The position numbers were made by a program, and so were the translations under genes. Positions 1 through 5,093 of a DNA stretch of 5,093 nucleotides are shown one piece after another. This DNA comes from Oscillospiraceae bacterium (lineage in GTDB: Bacteria; Bacillota_A; Clostridia; Oscillospirales; Oscillospiraceae): contig CADBKB010000103.1 of the NCBI GenBank assembly GCA_902795095.1, forward strand, positions 1 to 5,093. The letters run 5' to 3'. How positions within the stretch are numbered: the stretch's first letter is position 1; every line of letters starts with the position of its first letter. The notes under the pieces were generated by a model. It saw only the letters and a list, made by a program, of their open reading frames with translations, was not told the DNA's origin and did not search any database.

Positions 1-7
1 AGGGAGG
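1..7 (+). promoter_or_regulatory. Ribosome binding site of the YqeG-family gene
   Basis: AGGAGG-like sequence (agggagg) ends 8 nt before the ATG at 16. This is good Shine-Dalgarno spacing and supports that ATG as the start. The promoter must lie upstream of the window, or the gene is co-transcribed with something to the left. Confidence 0.75.
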
Positions 8-15
8 CTCCGACT

Positions 16-522
16 ATGCCCTTTTCCCTGCTGCCGAAGGCGATCTTCCCGGCACTGACCGATATTACGCCGGAATACCTCCGCGATCACGGGCGGCGGC
101 TGCTCATGCTGGACTTCGACAACACGATGCTGCCCTATACCTCCAAGATTCCCACGCCGGAGCTGCTGGTCTGGATCGACCGGATGAAGCGCGGCGGGAT
201 CACCCTTTTCGTGGTCTCCAACAGCCACAAGCAGAAATCCCCCGCCTTCTGCAGGGCGCACAACGTCGGCTGCGTCACCCACTCCAAAAAGCCCACGGGC
301 CGGGGCATCCGCAAGTGCCTGGAGCGCTGCGGCTGCCGTCCCGACGAGGCCGCTCTGGTCGGCGACCAGATCTACACCGACGTGCTCGGCGCGAACTGCG
401 CGGGCGTGATGTCGATCCTGGTCAAGCCCATTCACCTTCATAATATCTGGCTCAAGCTCCGCCACGCTGCGGAGAAGCCTTGGATATGGATTGCAAGTAA
501 AAGGAGAGTGTTCCCAAAATGA
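16..522 (+). CDS. yqeG: YqeG family HAD IIIA-type phosphatase
   Basis: This 168-residue cytoplasmic protein has the HAD phosphatase motifs in order. Motif I is DFDNT at 33-37 (D33 nucleophile, D35 acid/base), motif II is the serine of VVSNS (S68), motif III is the lysine of KKP (K92), and motif IV is GDQIYTD at 116-122 (D117, D122). The opening FPALTDITPEYL, just before motif I, is typical of the YqeG family, and the length fits. Relatives include yeast Gep4, a phosphatidylglycerophosphate phosphatase, so a role in phosphatidylglycerol synthesis is possible; for the bacterial protein this is inference. The C-terminal tail (145-168) is basic and tryptophan-rich, which could help it sit against membrane, though there is no transmembrane segment. 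The start is set by the agggagg site at 1-7. The stop overlaps the next start as ATGA at 519-522, indicating an operon with translational coupling. The family call is secure; the substrate is not. Confidence 0.93.
   Translation: MPFSLLPKAIFPALTDITPEYLRDHGRRLLMLDFDNTMLPYTSKIPTPELLVWIDRMKRGGITLFVVSNSHKQKSPAFCRAHNVGCVTHSKKPTGRGIRKCLERCGCRPDEAALVGDQIYTDVLGANCAGVMSILVKPIHLHNIWLKLRHAAEKPWIWIASKRRVFPK
501..508 (+). promoter_or_regulatory. Ribosome binding site of the M24 peptidase gene
   Basis: The sequence aaggagag lies inside the last codons of yqeG, 10 nt before the ATG at 519. It fixes the peptidase start at the ATGA overlap. Because the site is inside the upstream gene, the two genes are almost certainly on one transcript. 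Confidence 0.75.
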
Positions 523-1592
523 CAAATCTGGAAAAGTATCTTTCTCTGCTCGACGCCGGCAAGTATGACGGCCTCCTGCTCACCAGCGCCATGTCGCGCA
601 AGTACTGCGCCGAATTCAACGTGGACGAGGGCGTTGCCATCGTCACGAAGAAGGGCTGCCGCTACTACACCGACTCCCGCTACATCGAAACCGCCGAGAA
701 GAACCTCAAGGGCTTCGAGGTGATGATGGTTTCCAAGAACAACGGCTACGTCAAGCTGCTCAACGAGGCCATTGCCGACTTCGGCGTGACCACCCTCGGC
801 TTCGAGGAGGCCTATCTGACCGTCGCCGAGTTCCGCTCCTACGAGGAGAAGCTGAACGCAAAGCTGGTCCCCTGCCAGCAGGACATCAACGCCTTCCGCG
901 TGGTCAAGGAGGAGTATGAGCTCCAGCGGATGCGCGAGGCCCAGGAAATCACCGACCGCGCCTTCACCGAGGTCTGCACCCGCATCCGCGAGGGCATGAC
1001 CGAGAAGGAGCTGGCTGCCGAGCTGATCTACTGCATGTACAAGAACGGCGCCGACGATCTGAGCTTCAAGCCCATCGTCGTTTCCGGCCCCAACACCTCG
1101 ATGCCCCACGGCGTGCCCGGCGAGCGCAAGCTCCGGAAGGGCGACTTCATCACGATGGACTTCGGCGTCATCTACAAGGACTACTGCTCCGACATGACCC
1201 GCACCGTCGCCCTCGGCTATGCCACCGAAGAGATGAAGAACGTCTATTACACCGTTCTGAAGGCCCAGACCACCGCCATCGCCATGACCAAGGCCGGCGT
1301 CACCGGTCAGGCCATCGACGGCACCGCCCGCAAGATCATTGCCGACGCCGGCTACGGCGACTACTTCGGCCACGGCTACGGTCACTGCCTGGGCATGGAG
1401 GTCCACGAGGCGCCCAACTGCAACCCCTCCAACGACAAGCCGATGCCCGCCGGCTGCGTCTCCTCCGCTGAGCCCGGCATCTACATCCCCGGCAAGTTCG
1501 GCGTCCGCATCGAGGACTGCGTCATCATCAAGGAAGACGGCGTTGAGGATCTGGCCCACAGCCCGAAGGACCTCATCATCATCGAGGCCTGA
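519..1592 (+). CDS. pepP: M24B family Xaa-Pro aminopeptidase (aminopeptidase P)
   Basis: This 357-residue cytosolic metalloenzyme is expected to remove N-terminal residues from peptides with proline at position 2, or to act on Xaa-Pro dipeptides. It has the two-domain layout of the family: an N-terminal creatinase-like domain (about 1-125) and a C-terminal pita-bread catalytic domain (about 135-350). All five dinuclear metal ligands are visible: D214 in MDFG, D225 in SDMTRT, H289 in GHGYGHCLG, E318 in AEPGIY and E332 in RIEDC. The conserved accessory histidines H197 (MPHG), H285 and H296 (VHE) are also present, so the enzyme should be active. It is the short form, like Bacillus YqhT, rather than the roughly 440-residue E. 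coli PepP, so the symbol is approximate; prolidase (PepQ) specificity cannot be excluded. It overlaps yqeG by 4 bp. In many Firmicutes the next gene would be efp, which is absent here; a repeat island follows instead. There is no signal peptide. Confidence 0.94.
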   Translation: MTNLEKYLSLLDAGKYDGLLLTSAMSRKYCAEFNVDEGVAIVTKKGCRYYTDSRYIETAEKNLKGFEVMMVSKNNGYVKLLNEAIADFGVTTLGFEEAYLTVAEFRSYEEKLNAKLVPCQQDINAFRVVKEEYELQRMREAQEITDRAFTEVCTRIREGMTEKELAAELIYCMYKNGADDLSFKPIVVSGPNTSMPHGVPGERKLRKGDFITMDFGVIYKDYCSDMTRTVALGYATEEMKNVYYTVLKAQTTAIAMTKAGVTGQAIDGTARKIIADAGYGDYFGHGYGHCLGMEVHEAPNCNPSNDKPMPAGCVSSAEPGIYIPGKFGVRIEDCVIIKEDGVEDLAHSPKDLIIIEA

Positions 1593-1640
1593 AAGCCGGT
1601 AACCGTTCAGCCCACGGAGGAAATTGGGATTTGTCGATAA

Positions 1641-1670
1641 GGCAATAGGCAGCAGGCATTAGGCAATAGG
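1641..1670 (+). repeat. Four tandem GGCAATA-like heptads
   Basis: The heptads are ggcaata (1641-1647), ggcagca (1648-1654), ggcatta (1655-1661) and ggcaata (1662-1668), followed by a trailing gg. They sit just left of the first REP-like unit. Two related heptads in reverse orientation (atttgcc 1875-1881 and tgttgcc 1882-1888) lie at the right end of the island, so the motif may belong to the same repeat family. Function is unknown. Confidence 0.75.
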
Positions 1671-1687
1671 AGACGGGGATCCGACAG

Positions 1688-1755
1688 AGCCTTCCCCCCT
1701 CGGGGGGAAGGTGGCATCCGGCGTCTCACGGAAGCCGGATGACGGATGAGGGGGG
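1688..1755 (+). repeat. REP-like palindromic unit A (forward)
   Basis: The unit starts with a near-perfect hairpin: a 10-bp stem pairs 1690-1699 (ccttcccccc) with 1702-1711 (ggggggaagg). A second stem pairs catccggc (1715-1722) with gccggatg (1734-1741) across an 11-nt loop. It ends in gacggatgaggggg (1741-1754), which is repeated in reverse in unit B. The form (hairpin, then GGTGGC, a variable second stem, then GACGGATGAGGGGG) is what I would expect of a short extragenic palindrome family in Oscillospiraceae-type genomes. Membership of a multicopy family is inferred from there being two copies here. Confidence 0.75.
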
Positions 1756-1801
1756 TATCGACCACCGATTCGTATATTCAACCGTCTGCCTGTCGGAACG
1801 T

Positions 1802-1854
1802 CCCCCTCATCCGTCTCGCTGCGCTCGACACCTTCTCCCCAAAGGGGCGAAGGC
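1802..1854 (-). repeat. REP-like palindromic unit B (reverse)
   Basis: Read on the minus strand, this unit parallels unit A: an agccttc...aagg hairpin (1831-1840 pairing with 1844-1853, one mismatch, AAA loop on the plus strand), then GGTGTC, a variable middle with partial pairing, then gacggatgaggggg (1815 down to 1802). The 14-bp end is a perfect inverted match to 1741-1754. The middle and the hairpin loop differ from unit A, with compensating differences that keep the stem paired. Together the units form a head-to-head doublet with a 47-nt centre (1755-1801), as in REPIN or MITE-like elements. Confidence 0.75.
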
Positions 1855-1863
1855 TTTGCGTTC

Positions 1864-1881
1864 GGCAAATCGGGATTTGCC
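1864..1881. repeat. Short perfect hairpin near the birA end
   Basis: The arms ggcaaat (1864-1870) and atttgcc (1875-1881) pair perfectly over the loop cggg. It lies 38 bp past the birA stop on the minus strand. It has no T-run, so it is weak as an intrinsic terminator for birA. It may instead be the outer edge of the repeat island. Confidence 0.55.
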
Positions 1882-1918
1882 TGTTGCCTCGATTCGCCCA
1901 CCACGGAACCCTTACAGT

Positions 1919-2884
1919 TTACGTGGTTGACGCGGCGGGGCGCAGGGTGACCTCCCCGGCGTTCACGGCTTCTATCCTTCCGTCTGAAAAGCGGACCAGC
2001 AGCTCCGCCTGGCTGCCCAGGTCCACAGCCACGCCCTCGCGCGGTTCCCGACCCGGAGCCAGCAGACGCACCGGCTGGCCCAGATTGACGCAGGCGGCCC
2101 GGTATTCATCCAGCCAGTCTGGCTGCGGGAGGGCGGACAGCGCCCGGATCAGGGCGGCGGTGAGCCTGCATCGGTCCACGCGCTTCCCGGTCTGGCTGAG
2201 GATCGACCCGGCGATTTCCGCCAGCTCGGGCGGAAACTCGGTCCGGTTGCAGTTGATCCCGATGCCCACCACCGCGTAGGCCACAAGCCCGCTTTCCGCT
2301 TCCAGCGAGAGCTCAGTCAGGATGCCGCAGATCTTTTTGCCGCCCAGCAGCAGGTCGTTGACCCACTTGATCCCGGGCCGGACCCCGCAGGCGGCATGGA
2401 TCGCCCGCCGGACCGCCACGGCGGCCTGGGCGGTCAGCGTCATCAGCTCTGCAGCCGGACAGGCCGGACGCAGCAGGACGGAGAGATAGACACCGCTCCC
2501 CGCCGCGGAATCGAAGCGTCGGCCCAGGCGGCCCCGCCCCCCGGTCTGGCAGTCGGCGACCGCGACGGTCCCGTGCGGCGCGCCTTCTGCGGCGGCGGCC
2601 TTGAGCCAGTCGTTCGTGGAATCGACGACCGGAAACACGCGCAGATGCTCCGCCCAGGGATGGTCCCCGAGGTCGGCCAGAATGCCGCTCCGGGAGAGAG
2701 CGTCGGTCTCGCTGACCAGACGGTAGCCGCGATTGGGCGTGGAGGAAATCTCATAGCCCTCCCGCCGCAGGGCTGCTACGGCCTTGGATACCGCCGCCCG
2801 GCTGACGCCGAAGCGCCGCCCCAGCGTCTCGCCGGAGCTTTCCCCCTCCTGCCGCAGGATCCGCAGCAGCTCTTCTTTTTGCAT
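1919..2884 (-). CDS. birA: BirA: biotin-[acetyl-CoA-carboxylase] ligase / biotin operon repressor
   Basis: This protein activates biotin to biotinyl-AMP and attaches it to the lysine of carboxylase carrier domains; in group II enzymes it also represses biotin genes. From the ATG at 2884 it is 321 residues, the same length as E. coli BirA. Residues 1-60 form a winged helix-turn-helix (VSRAAVSKAVAALRREGYEI at 27-46, then the wing NRGYRL). The catalytic domain follows, with DSTN (88-91), the biotinyl-AMP loop GRGRLGR (116-122), KWVND (173-177), GGKKICGILTE (181-191, with the conserved lysine) and GIGINCN (207-213). The C-terminal SH3-like domain is about 265-321. The start is set by GGAGG 8 nt upstream. 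A TTG at 2932 would add 16 residues, but it coincides with a -35 box. The gene stands alone, convergent with the peptidase and divergent from the metallopeptidase. No palindromic BirA operator of the TTGTAAAC type is evident nearby, so its regulatory targets are probably elsewhere. Confidence 0.95.
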   Translation of the reverse strand: MQKEELLRILRQEGESSGETLGRRFGVSRAAVSKAVAALRREGYEISSTPNRGYRLVSETDALSRSGILADLGDHPWAEHLRVFPVVDSTNDWLKAAAAEGAPHGTVAVADCQTGGRGRLGRRFDSAAGSGVYLSVLLRPACPAAELMTLTAQAAVAVRRAIHAACGVRPGIKWVNDLLLGGKKICGILTELSLEAESGLVAYAVVGIGINCNRTEFPPELAEIAGSILSQTGKRVDRCRLTAALIRALSALPQPDWLDEYRAACVNLGQPVRLLAPGREPREGVAVDLGSQAELLVRFSDGRIEAVNAGEVTLRPAASTT

Positions 2885-2892
2885 GTCGATCG

Positions 2893-2897
2893 CCTCC
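2893..2897 (-). promoter_or_regulatory. Ribosome binding site of birA
   Basis: GGAGG on the minus strand (cctcc at 2893-2897), 8 nt before the ATG at 2884. This favours the internal ATG over the upstream in-frame TTG at 2932. Confidence 0.8.
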
Positions 2898-2903
2898 GTC
2901 TTT

Positions 2904-2932
2904 ATCTTGGCACAGAGCGTCGGGAATGTCAA
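2904..2932 (-). promoter_or_regulatory. Candidate sigma-A promoter for birA
   Basis: A perfect -35 box TTGACA (2932-2927) is followed by a 17-nt spacer and CAAGAT (2909-2904) as a weak -10, helped by a TGC extended -10 just upstream. Transcription would start close to 2897, giving a very short leader that begins at about the ribosome site. The -35 and spacing are strong and the -10 is poor, so the exact start is uncertain. Confidence 0.5.
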
Positions 2933-2966
2933 TCCCTTTTTTCCGGTCTGATTTGCAACTTTACCC

Positions 2967-2995
2967 TTGTATTTTTCTTCTCCAAGGAGTATATT
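2967..2995 (+). promoter_or_regulatory. Candidate promoter for the secreted metallopeptidase
   Basis: TTGTAT (2967-2972), a 17-nt spacer and TATATT (2990-2995), which matches five of six -10 consensus bases, lie in the most AT-rich stretch of the window. The predicted start is near 3002, leaving a leader of about 145 nt. The -35 boxes of this promoter and of the birA promoter are only 34 bp apart and face away from each other, so one bound regulator could affect both. Confidence 0.55.
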
Positions 2996-3031
2996 ATTTT
3001 TATACAGAGAACGGCTGCGTTTTCACCCGGT

Positions 3032-3048
3032 ATTTGTCAGATTTGTCA
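3032..3048 (+). repeat. Tandem ATTTGTCA direct repeat in the leader
   Basis: ATTTGTCA occurs at 3032-3039 and again at 3041-3048, a 9-nt period close to one helical turn. It lies about 30 nt downstream of the predicted transcription start. It could be an operator half-site pair or chance. It is followed at 3051 by aaggagg, a strong ribosome-site-like sequence with no start codon at a useful distance. Confidence 0.4.
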
Positions 3049-3076
3049 AGAAGGAGGCGAAGCGTTTCCCAAACTG

Positions 3077-3095
3077 CCTGCGCCTGCCGCGCAGG
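3077..3095 (+). other. GC-rich hairpin in the metallopeptidase leader
   Basis: The arms cctgcgc (3077-3083) and gcgcagg (3089-3095) pair perfectly over a 5-nt loop. No T-run follows, so it is not a standard terminator. It could stabilise the transcript or be part of a larger leader fold. I do not recognise a known riboswitch class. Confidence 0.4.
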
Positions 3096-3135
3096 ATGCC
3101 GTCTGATCCCCGCCGCTCCACTGTGAGAGTTATGA

Positions 3136-3141
3136 AAGGAG
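3136..3141 (+). promoter_or_regulatory. Ribosome binding site of the secreted metallopeptidase
   Basis: AAGGAG lies 7 nt before the ATG at 3149. It fixes the start so that the protein begins with a clean signal peptide. Confidence 0.85.
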
Positions 3142-3148
3142 ATTTCAA

Positions 3149-5093
3149 ATGAAGCAAGTACGAATCCTTCTGTCTGTTGTGCTCGTGATCTGCATGCTCC
3201 TGTCCGCGTTCCCGGTCTTCGCGTTTGAGGCCGGACCTGCGCTGGAGGAGCCTGTCCGCGCAGTCAACAGCACGATCATCATTGACGACGACGCCTCCGG
3301 CGGCTACGAGGGCGACTACGTGGTGATCTACAACCCCTCCACCTCCTCCTCCACGAGCTATTCCACCGGCACGATGACCGGCCTGATCGAAACCAGCGTC
3401 GGCACCAGCTCCTACGCCCAGACCAGACAGCCCGCGAATCCCGACCGTCCCTACAAGATCGACGTGGATTCCAGGCTCGCCGAATATGCCAAGACTGCGG
3501 AGATTGAGCCTGCCCCGGAAGGCACCAGAGCATCCTACAACGTTGGTTCCACGAAGACGTTCTCTCTGATCAATGCGCAAACCAACGCTTCCTACAGCCT
3601 GCAGTTCAAGTGCCTGTACGTCGGCCAGCATTGCTACATCTGGACCCCGACCTCCACGACGGGCACCTATTACCCCCTGGATCAGATCGATTCCTCCTTT
3701 GCGCAGATGGCTGCCAATGAGTTCGACTCCAAGTTCGACCTGATGCAGTCCTCCTTCGGCAACCACACCAACGGCAGCTCCGGCGACGGAAAGCTGCACA
3801 TGCTGTACTACAACATCGAAGACGGCTGGCAGCCCGGCCAGGGCTATATCGCCGGCTTCTTCTATCAGGGTGATATCAGCAGCAACGGCCTGCCCATTCT
3901 GAACATCGACACCTACCCCGGCGTCTACTATAAGAATTCCTCCGGCACCGAATACAAGCGGATGGATACCACCTACGGCACGATGGTCCATGAGTATCAG
4001 CATCTGATCAACTACTCCAACACCTCCGGCATGGGCACCTGGCTCAACGAGTGCTTCTCCGCCGCCGCCGAGGAGATCTGCTACCCCGGCAGCTCTCTGG
4101 TGGGCCGCATCCAGTCCTGGGAGAACTACTACTACTCCGACAACGGCGACTGGCTGAATCCTCCCGCTGAGTTCCAGTACCAGTCCTCCAACTCGCTCCA
4201 CACCGGCTACAGTATGTATGCCTGGAGCAACAGCCTGGACAACACCTCCCTGCTGACCCTCTATTCCCAGGTCTCCTTCTTTGCCCAGTATCTGTACAGC
4301 AGATTCGGCAATTCCATTTATAAGCAGATCTCCAACAAGTACTCCTCCAGCGAGACGTCCGCGATCACCAGCGCCACCGGCGTGAGCTGCGCCGACCTGG
4401 TCCGGGACTTCCGCGTGGCTGTCACCGCCAACGCAACGCAGGATCAGTATAACGGCATCTACGGCTTCAAGGTCCAGAACGGCTACGATCCGAGCCAGTA
4501 TAACGACGTGCAGAGCCCCTACGATCTGCTGGGACCGGTCGTGTTCACCGGAACGAGCTGCTCGATCAAGGGCGGCGGCGCCATCACCGTCAAGCCCGTC
4601 AACGGCGTCTACAATCCTCCCTCCGGCGCAAGCTCCAGCCTGAAGTACATCGGCATCAAGCTCAACCCGCACACGGTCACGGCTGTCTCCAATAACGACG
4701 CCTGGGGCACCGTCTCCGTCAACGGCAGCGGCACCGTCATCACCGCCACCCCGGCTGCGGGCTACTACGCCGCCGGCTATGAGGTTATCAGCGGCAGCGC
4801 CGCTGTGACCCAGAACGGCAACGTCTTCACCGTCTCCGCAACCGAGGACTGCACGATCCGCATCAACTTCGCGGCGAAGGAGCAGATCACCGTCACCTAC
4901 GTGGCCAACGGCTCCGTGATCGATACCGCCACCGCCTACACCGGCGACGCGATCACCCTGCCCGCCACTGCTCCCGCGTTCGACGGCTGGACCTTCGCAG
5001 GCTGGATCGCCCAGCAGCTCGACGAGACCGCCGAGAAGCCCGCGTACTACGCGCCCGGCGCTTCCTACACCGCCGCCGGCAACACTACCCTCT
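3149..5093 (+). CDS. Secreted M30 (hyicolysin)-like zinc metallopeptidase with InlB-type repeats, 3' partial
   Basis: The frame stays open for 648 codons to the window edge, with no stop. Residues 1-25 are a signal peptide (K2/R5, hydrophobic 6-20, cleavage after VFA at 23-25), so the protein is exported. Residues 26-130 are Ser/Thr-rich and may be a propeptide. About 130-170 looks like the beta-rich segment that precedes M30 catalytic domains (YVGQHCYIW). The catalytic region has DGKLHMLYYNI (213-223), GYIAGFF (232-238), HEYQHLIN (281-288: H281, H285 zinc ligands, E282 catalytic) and WLNECFSAAAEE (298-309), where NExxS provides the probable third ligand E301, a gluzincin arrangement. Residues 508-575 fit a divergent InlB B-repeat. 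From 579 a Listeria-Bacteroides repeat begins (GDAITLPATAP, then FDGWTFAGWI at 611-620) and is cut by the window. Such repeats often continue to a wall anchor or S-layer domain, which cannot be seen here. The substrate is unknown; degradation of host or dietary protein is a guess. Confidence 0.88.
   Translation, partial: MKQVRILLSVVLVICMLLSAFPVFAFEAGPALEEPVRAVNSTIIIDDDASGGYEGDYVVIYNPSTSSSTSYSTGTMTGLIETSVGTSSYAQTRQPANPDRPYKIDVDSRLAEYAKTAEIEPAPEGTRASYNVGSTKTFSLINAQTNASYSLQFKCLYVGQHCYIWTPTSTTGTYYPLDQIDSSFAQMAANEFDSKFDLMQSSFGNHTNGSSGDGKLHMLYYNIEDGWQPGQGYIAGFFYQGDISSNGLPILNIDTYPGVYYKNSSGTEYKRMDTTYGTMVHEYQHLINYSNTSGMGTWLNECFSAAAEEICYPGSSLVGRIQSWENYYYSDNGDWLNPPAEFQYQSSNSLHTGYSMYAWSNSLDNTSLLTLYSQVSFFAQYLYSRFGNSIYKQISNKYSSSETSAITSATGVSCADLVRDFRVAVTANATQDQYNGIYGFKVQNGYDPSQYNDVQSPYDLLGPVVFTGTSCSIKGGGAITVKPVNGVYNPPSGASSSLKYIGIKLNPHTVTAVSNNDAWGTVSVNGSGTVITATPAAGYYAAGYEVISGSAAVTQNGNVFTVSATEDCTIRINFAAKEQITVTYVANGSVIDTATAYTGDAITLPATAPAFDGWTFAGWIAQQLDETAEKPAYYAPGASYTAAGNTTL

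Larger units (their letters stand above)
1593..1918. other. Repeat-rich intergenic island between convergent genes
   Basis: This 326-bp stretch lies between two genes that converge on it, and I find no credible gene in it. Short open frames exist on both strands, but they run straight through the palindromes and have no ribosome site or recognisable protein. It holds four heptad repeats (1641-1670), two REP-like units in opposite orientation (1688-1755 and 1802-1854) and a small hairpin (1864-1881). No classic intrinsic terminator (GC stem plus T-run) is visible for either flanking gene, so the palindromes may serve as transcript ends for both. An orphan ggagg at 1616-1620 has no start codon at a useful distance. 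Confidence 0.8.

Noticed and set aside
438..1559. Long minus-strand open frame opposite the M24 peptidase gene
   Set aside because: It is a mirror of a GC-rich coding sequence. The plus strand encodes a protein with all five metal ligands. The minus-strand product is a Gly/Ala/Val/Leu-rich string with no recognisable domain and it overruns the yqeG end.
1589..1610. Possible intrinsic terminator just after the M24 peptidase gene (ctgaa/ttcag)
   Set aside because: The stem is only 5 bp with a long loop and no T-run. The REP-like hairpin at 1690-1711 is a stronger candidate for a transcript end.
1641..1670. Possible CRISPR array
   Set aside because: The repeats are contiguous 7-mers with no spacers, far shorter than CRISPR repeats, and no cas gene is present.
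1659..2279. Short open frames across the repeat island (minus 1659-1904, plus 1739-1930, plus 1746-2279)
   Set aside because: They read through palindromes, lack ribosome sites, have no protein-like pattern, and one runs antisense into birA.
2396..3106. Plus-strand 236-codon frame opposite birA
   Set aside because: It is a shadow of birA, crosses both divergent promoters, and has no domain or ribosome site.
2967..3152. 61-codon plus-strand frame in the protease leader
   Set aside because: Its TTG start coincides with the -35 box of the predicted promoter, it has no ribosome site, and its basic Arg/Pro-rich product has no recognisable features.
3023..4672. 549-codon minus-strand open frame opposite the metallopeptidase
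   Set aside because: The plus strand carries a signal peptide, HEYQH/NECFS and repeat domains in one uninterrupted frame with a good ribosome site. The antisense product is low-complexity Gly/Val/Ala-rich and runs into the divergent control region.

Overview
The window reads as ordinary chromosome of a GC-rich anaerobic Firmicute of the Clostridia, most likely a gut member of the Oscillospiraceae/Ruminococcaceae group. The grounds are the yqeG plus short aminopeptidase P pairing, a group II BirA, strong GGAGG-type ribosome sites, G/C-rich third codon positions, and a secreted protein built with InlB/Listeria-Bacteroides-type repeats. The taxonomic placement is inference; there is no rRNA or marker phylogeny here.

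Layout: (1) 16-1592, plus strand: a tightly coupled pair, a YqeG-family HAD phosphatase and an M24B Xaa-Pro peptidase, joined by an ATGA stop/start overlap. (2) 1593-1918: a non-coding stretch between convergent genes, filled with repeats. It holds a run of four GGCAATA-like heptads, two REP-like palindromic units in opposite orientation that share a perfect 14-bp inverted match, and a further short hairpin next to birA. (3) 1919-2884, minus strand: birA, the biotin-protein ligase/biotin repressor, with its own promoter. (4) 2885-3148: a divergent control region with back-to-back promoters and a leader of about 145 nt ahead of the next gene. (5) 3149 to the window end, plus strand: a large exported zinc metallopeptidase resembling the M30 (hyicolysin) family. 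It has a signal peptide, an HEYQH active site followed by NECFS, and C-terminal InlB-like repeat domains. Its 3' end lies outside the window.

The first two genes and birA are housekeeping functions (lipid/phosphatase, peptide turnover, biotin attachment). The metallopeptidase is the accessory, surface-facing gene and the most biologically distinctive item. The repeat-rich intergenic island is the most unusual piece of DNA structure. I see no CRISPR array, tRNA, rRNA, transposase gene or phage gene, and nothing that supports calling a wholly new multi-gene system.
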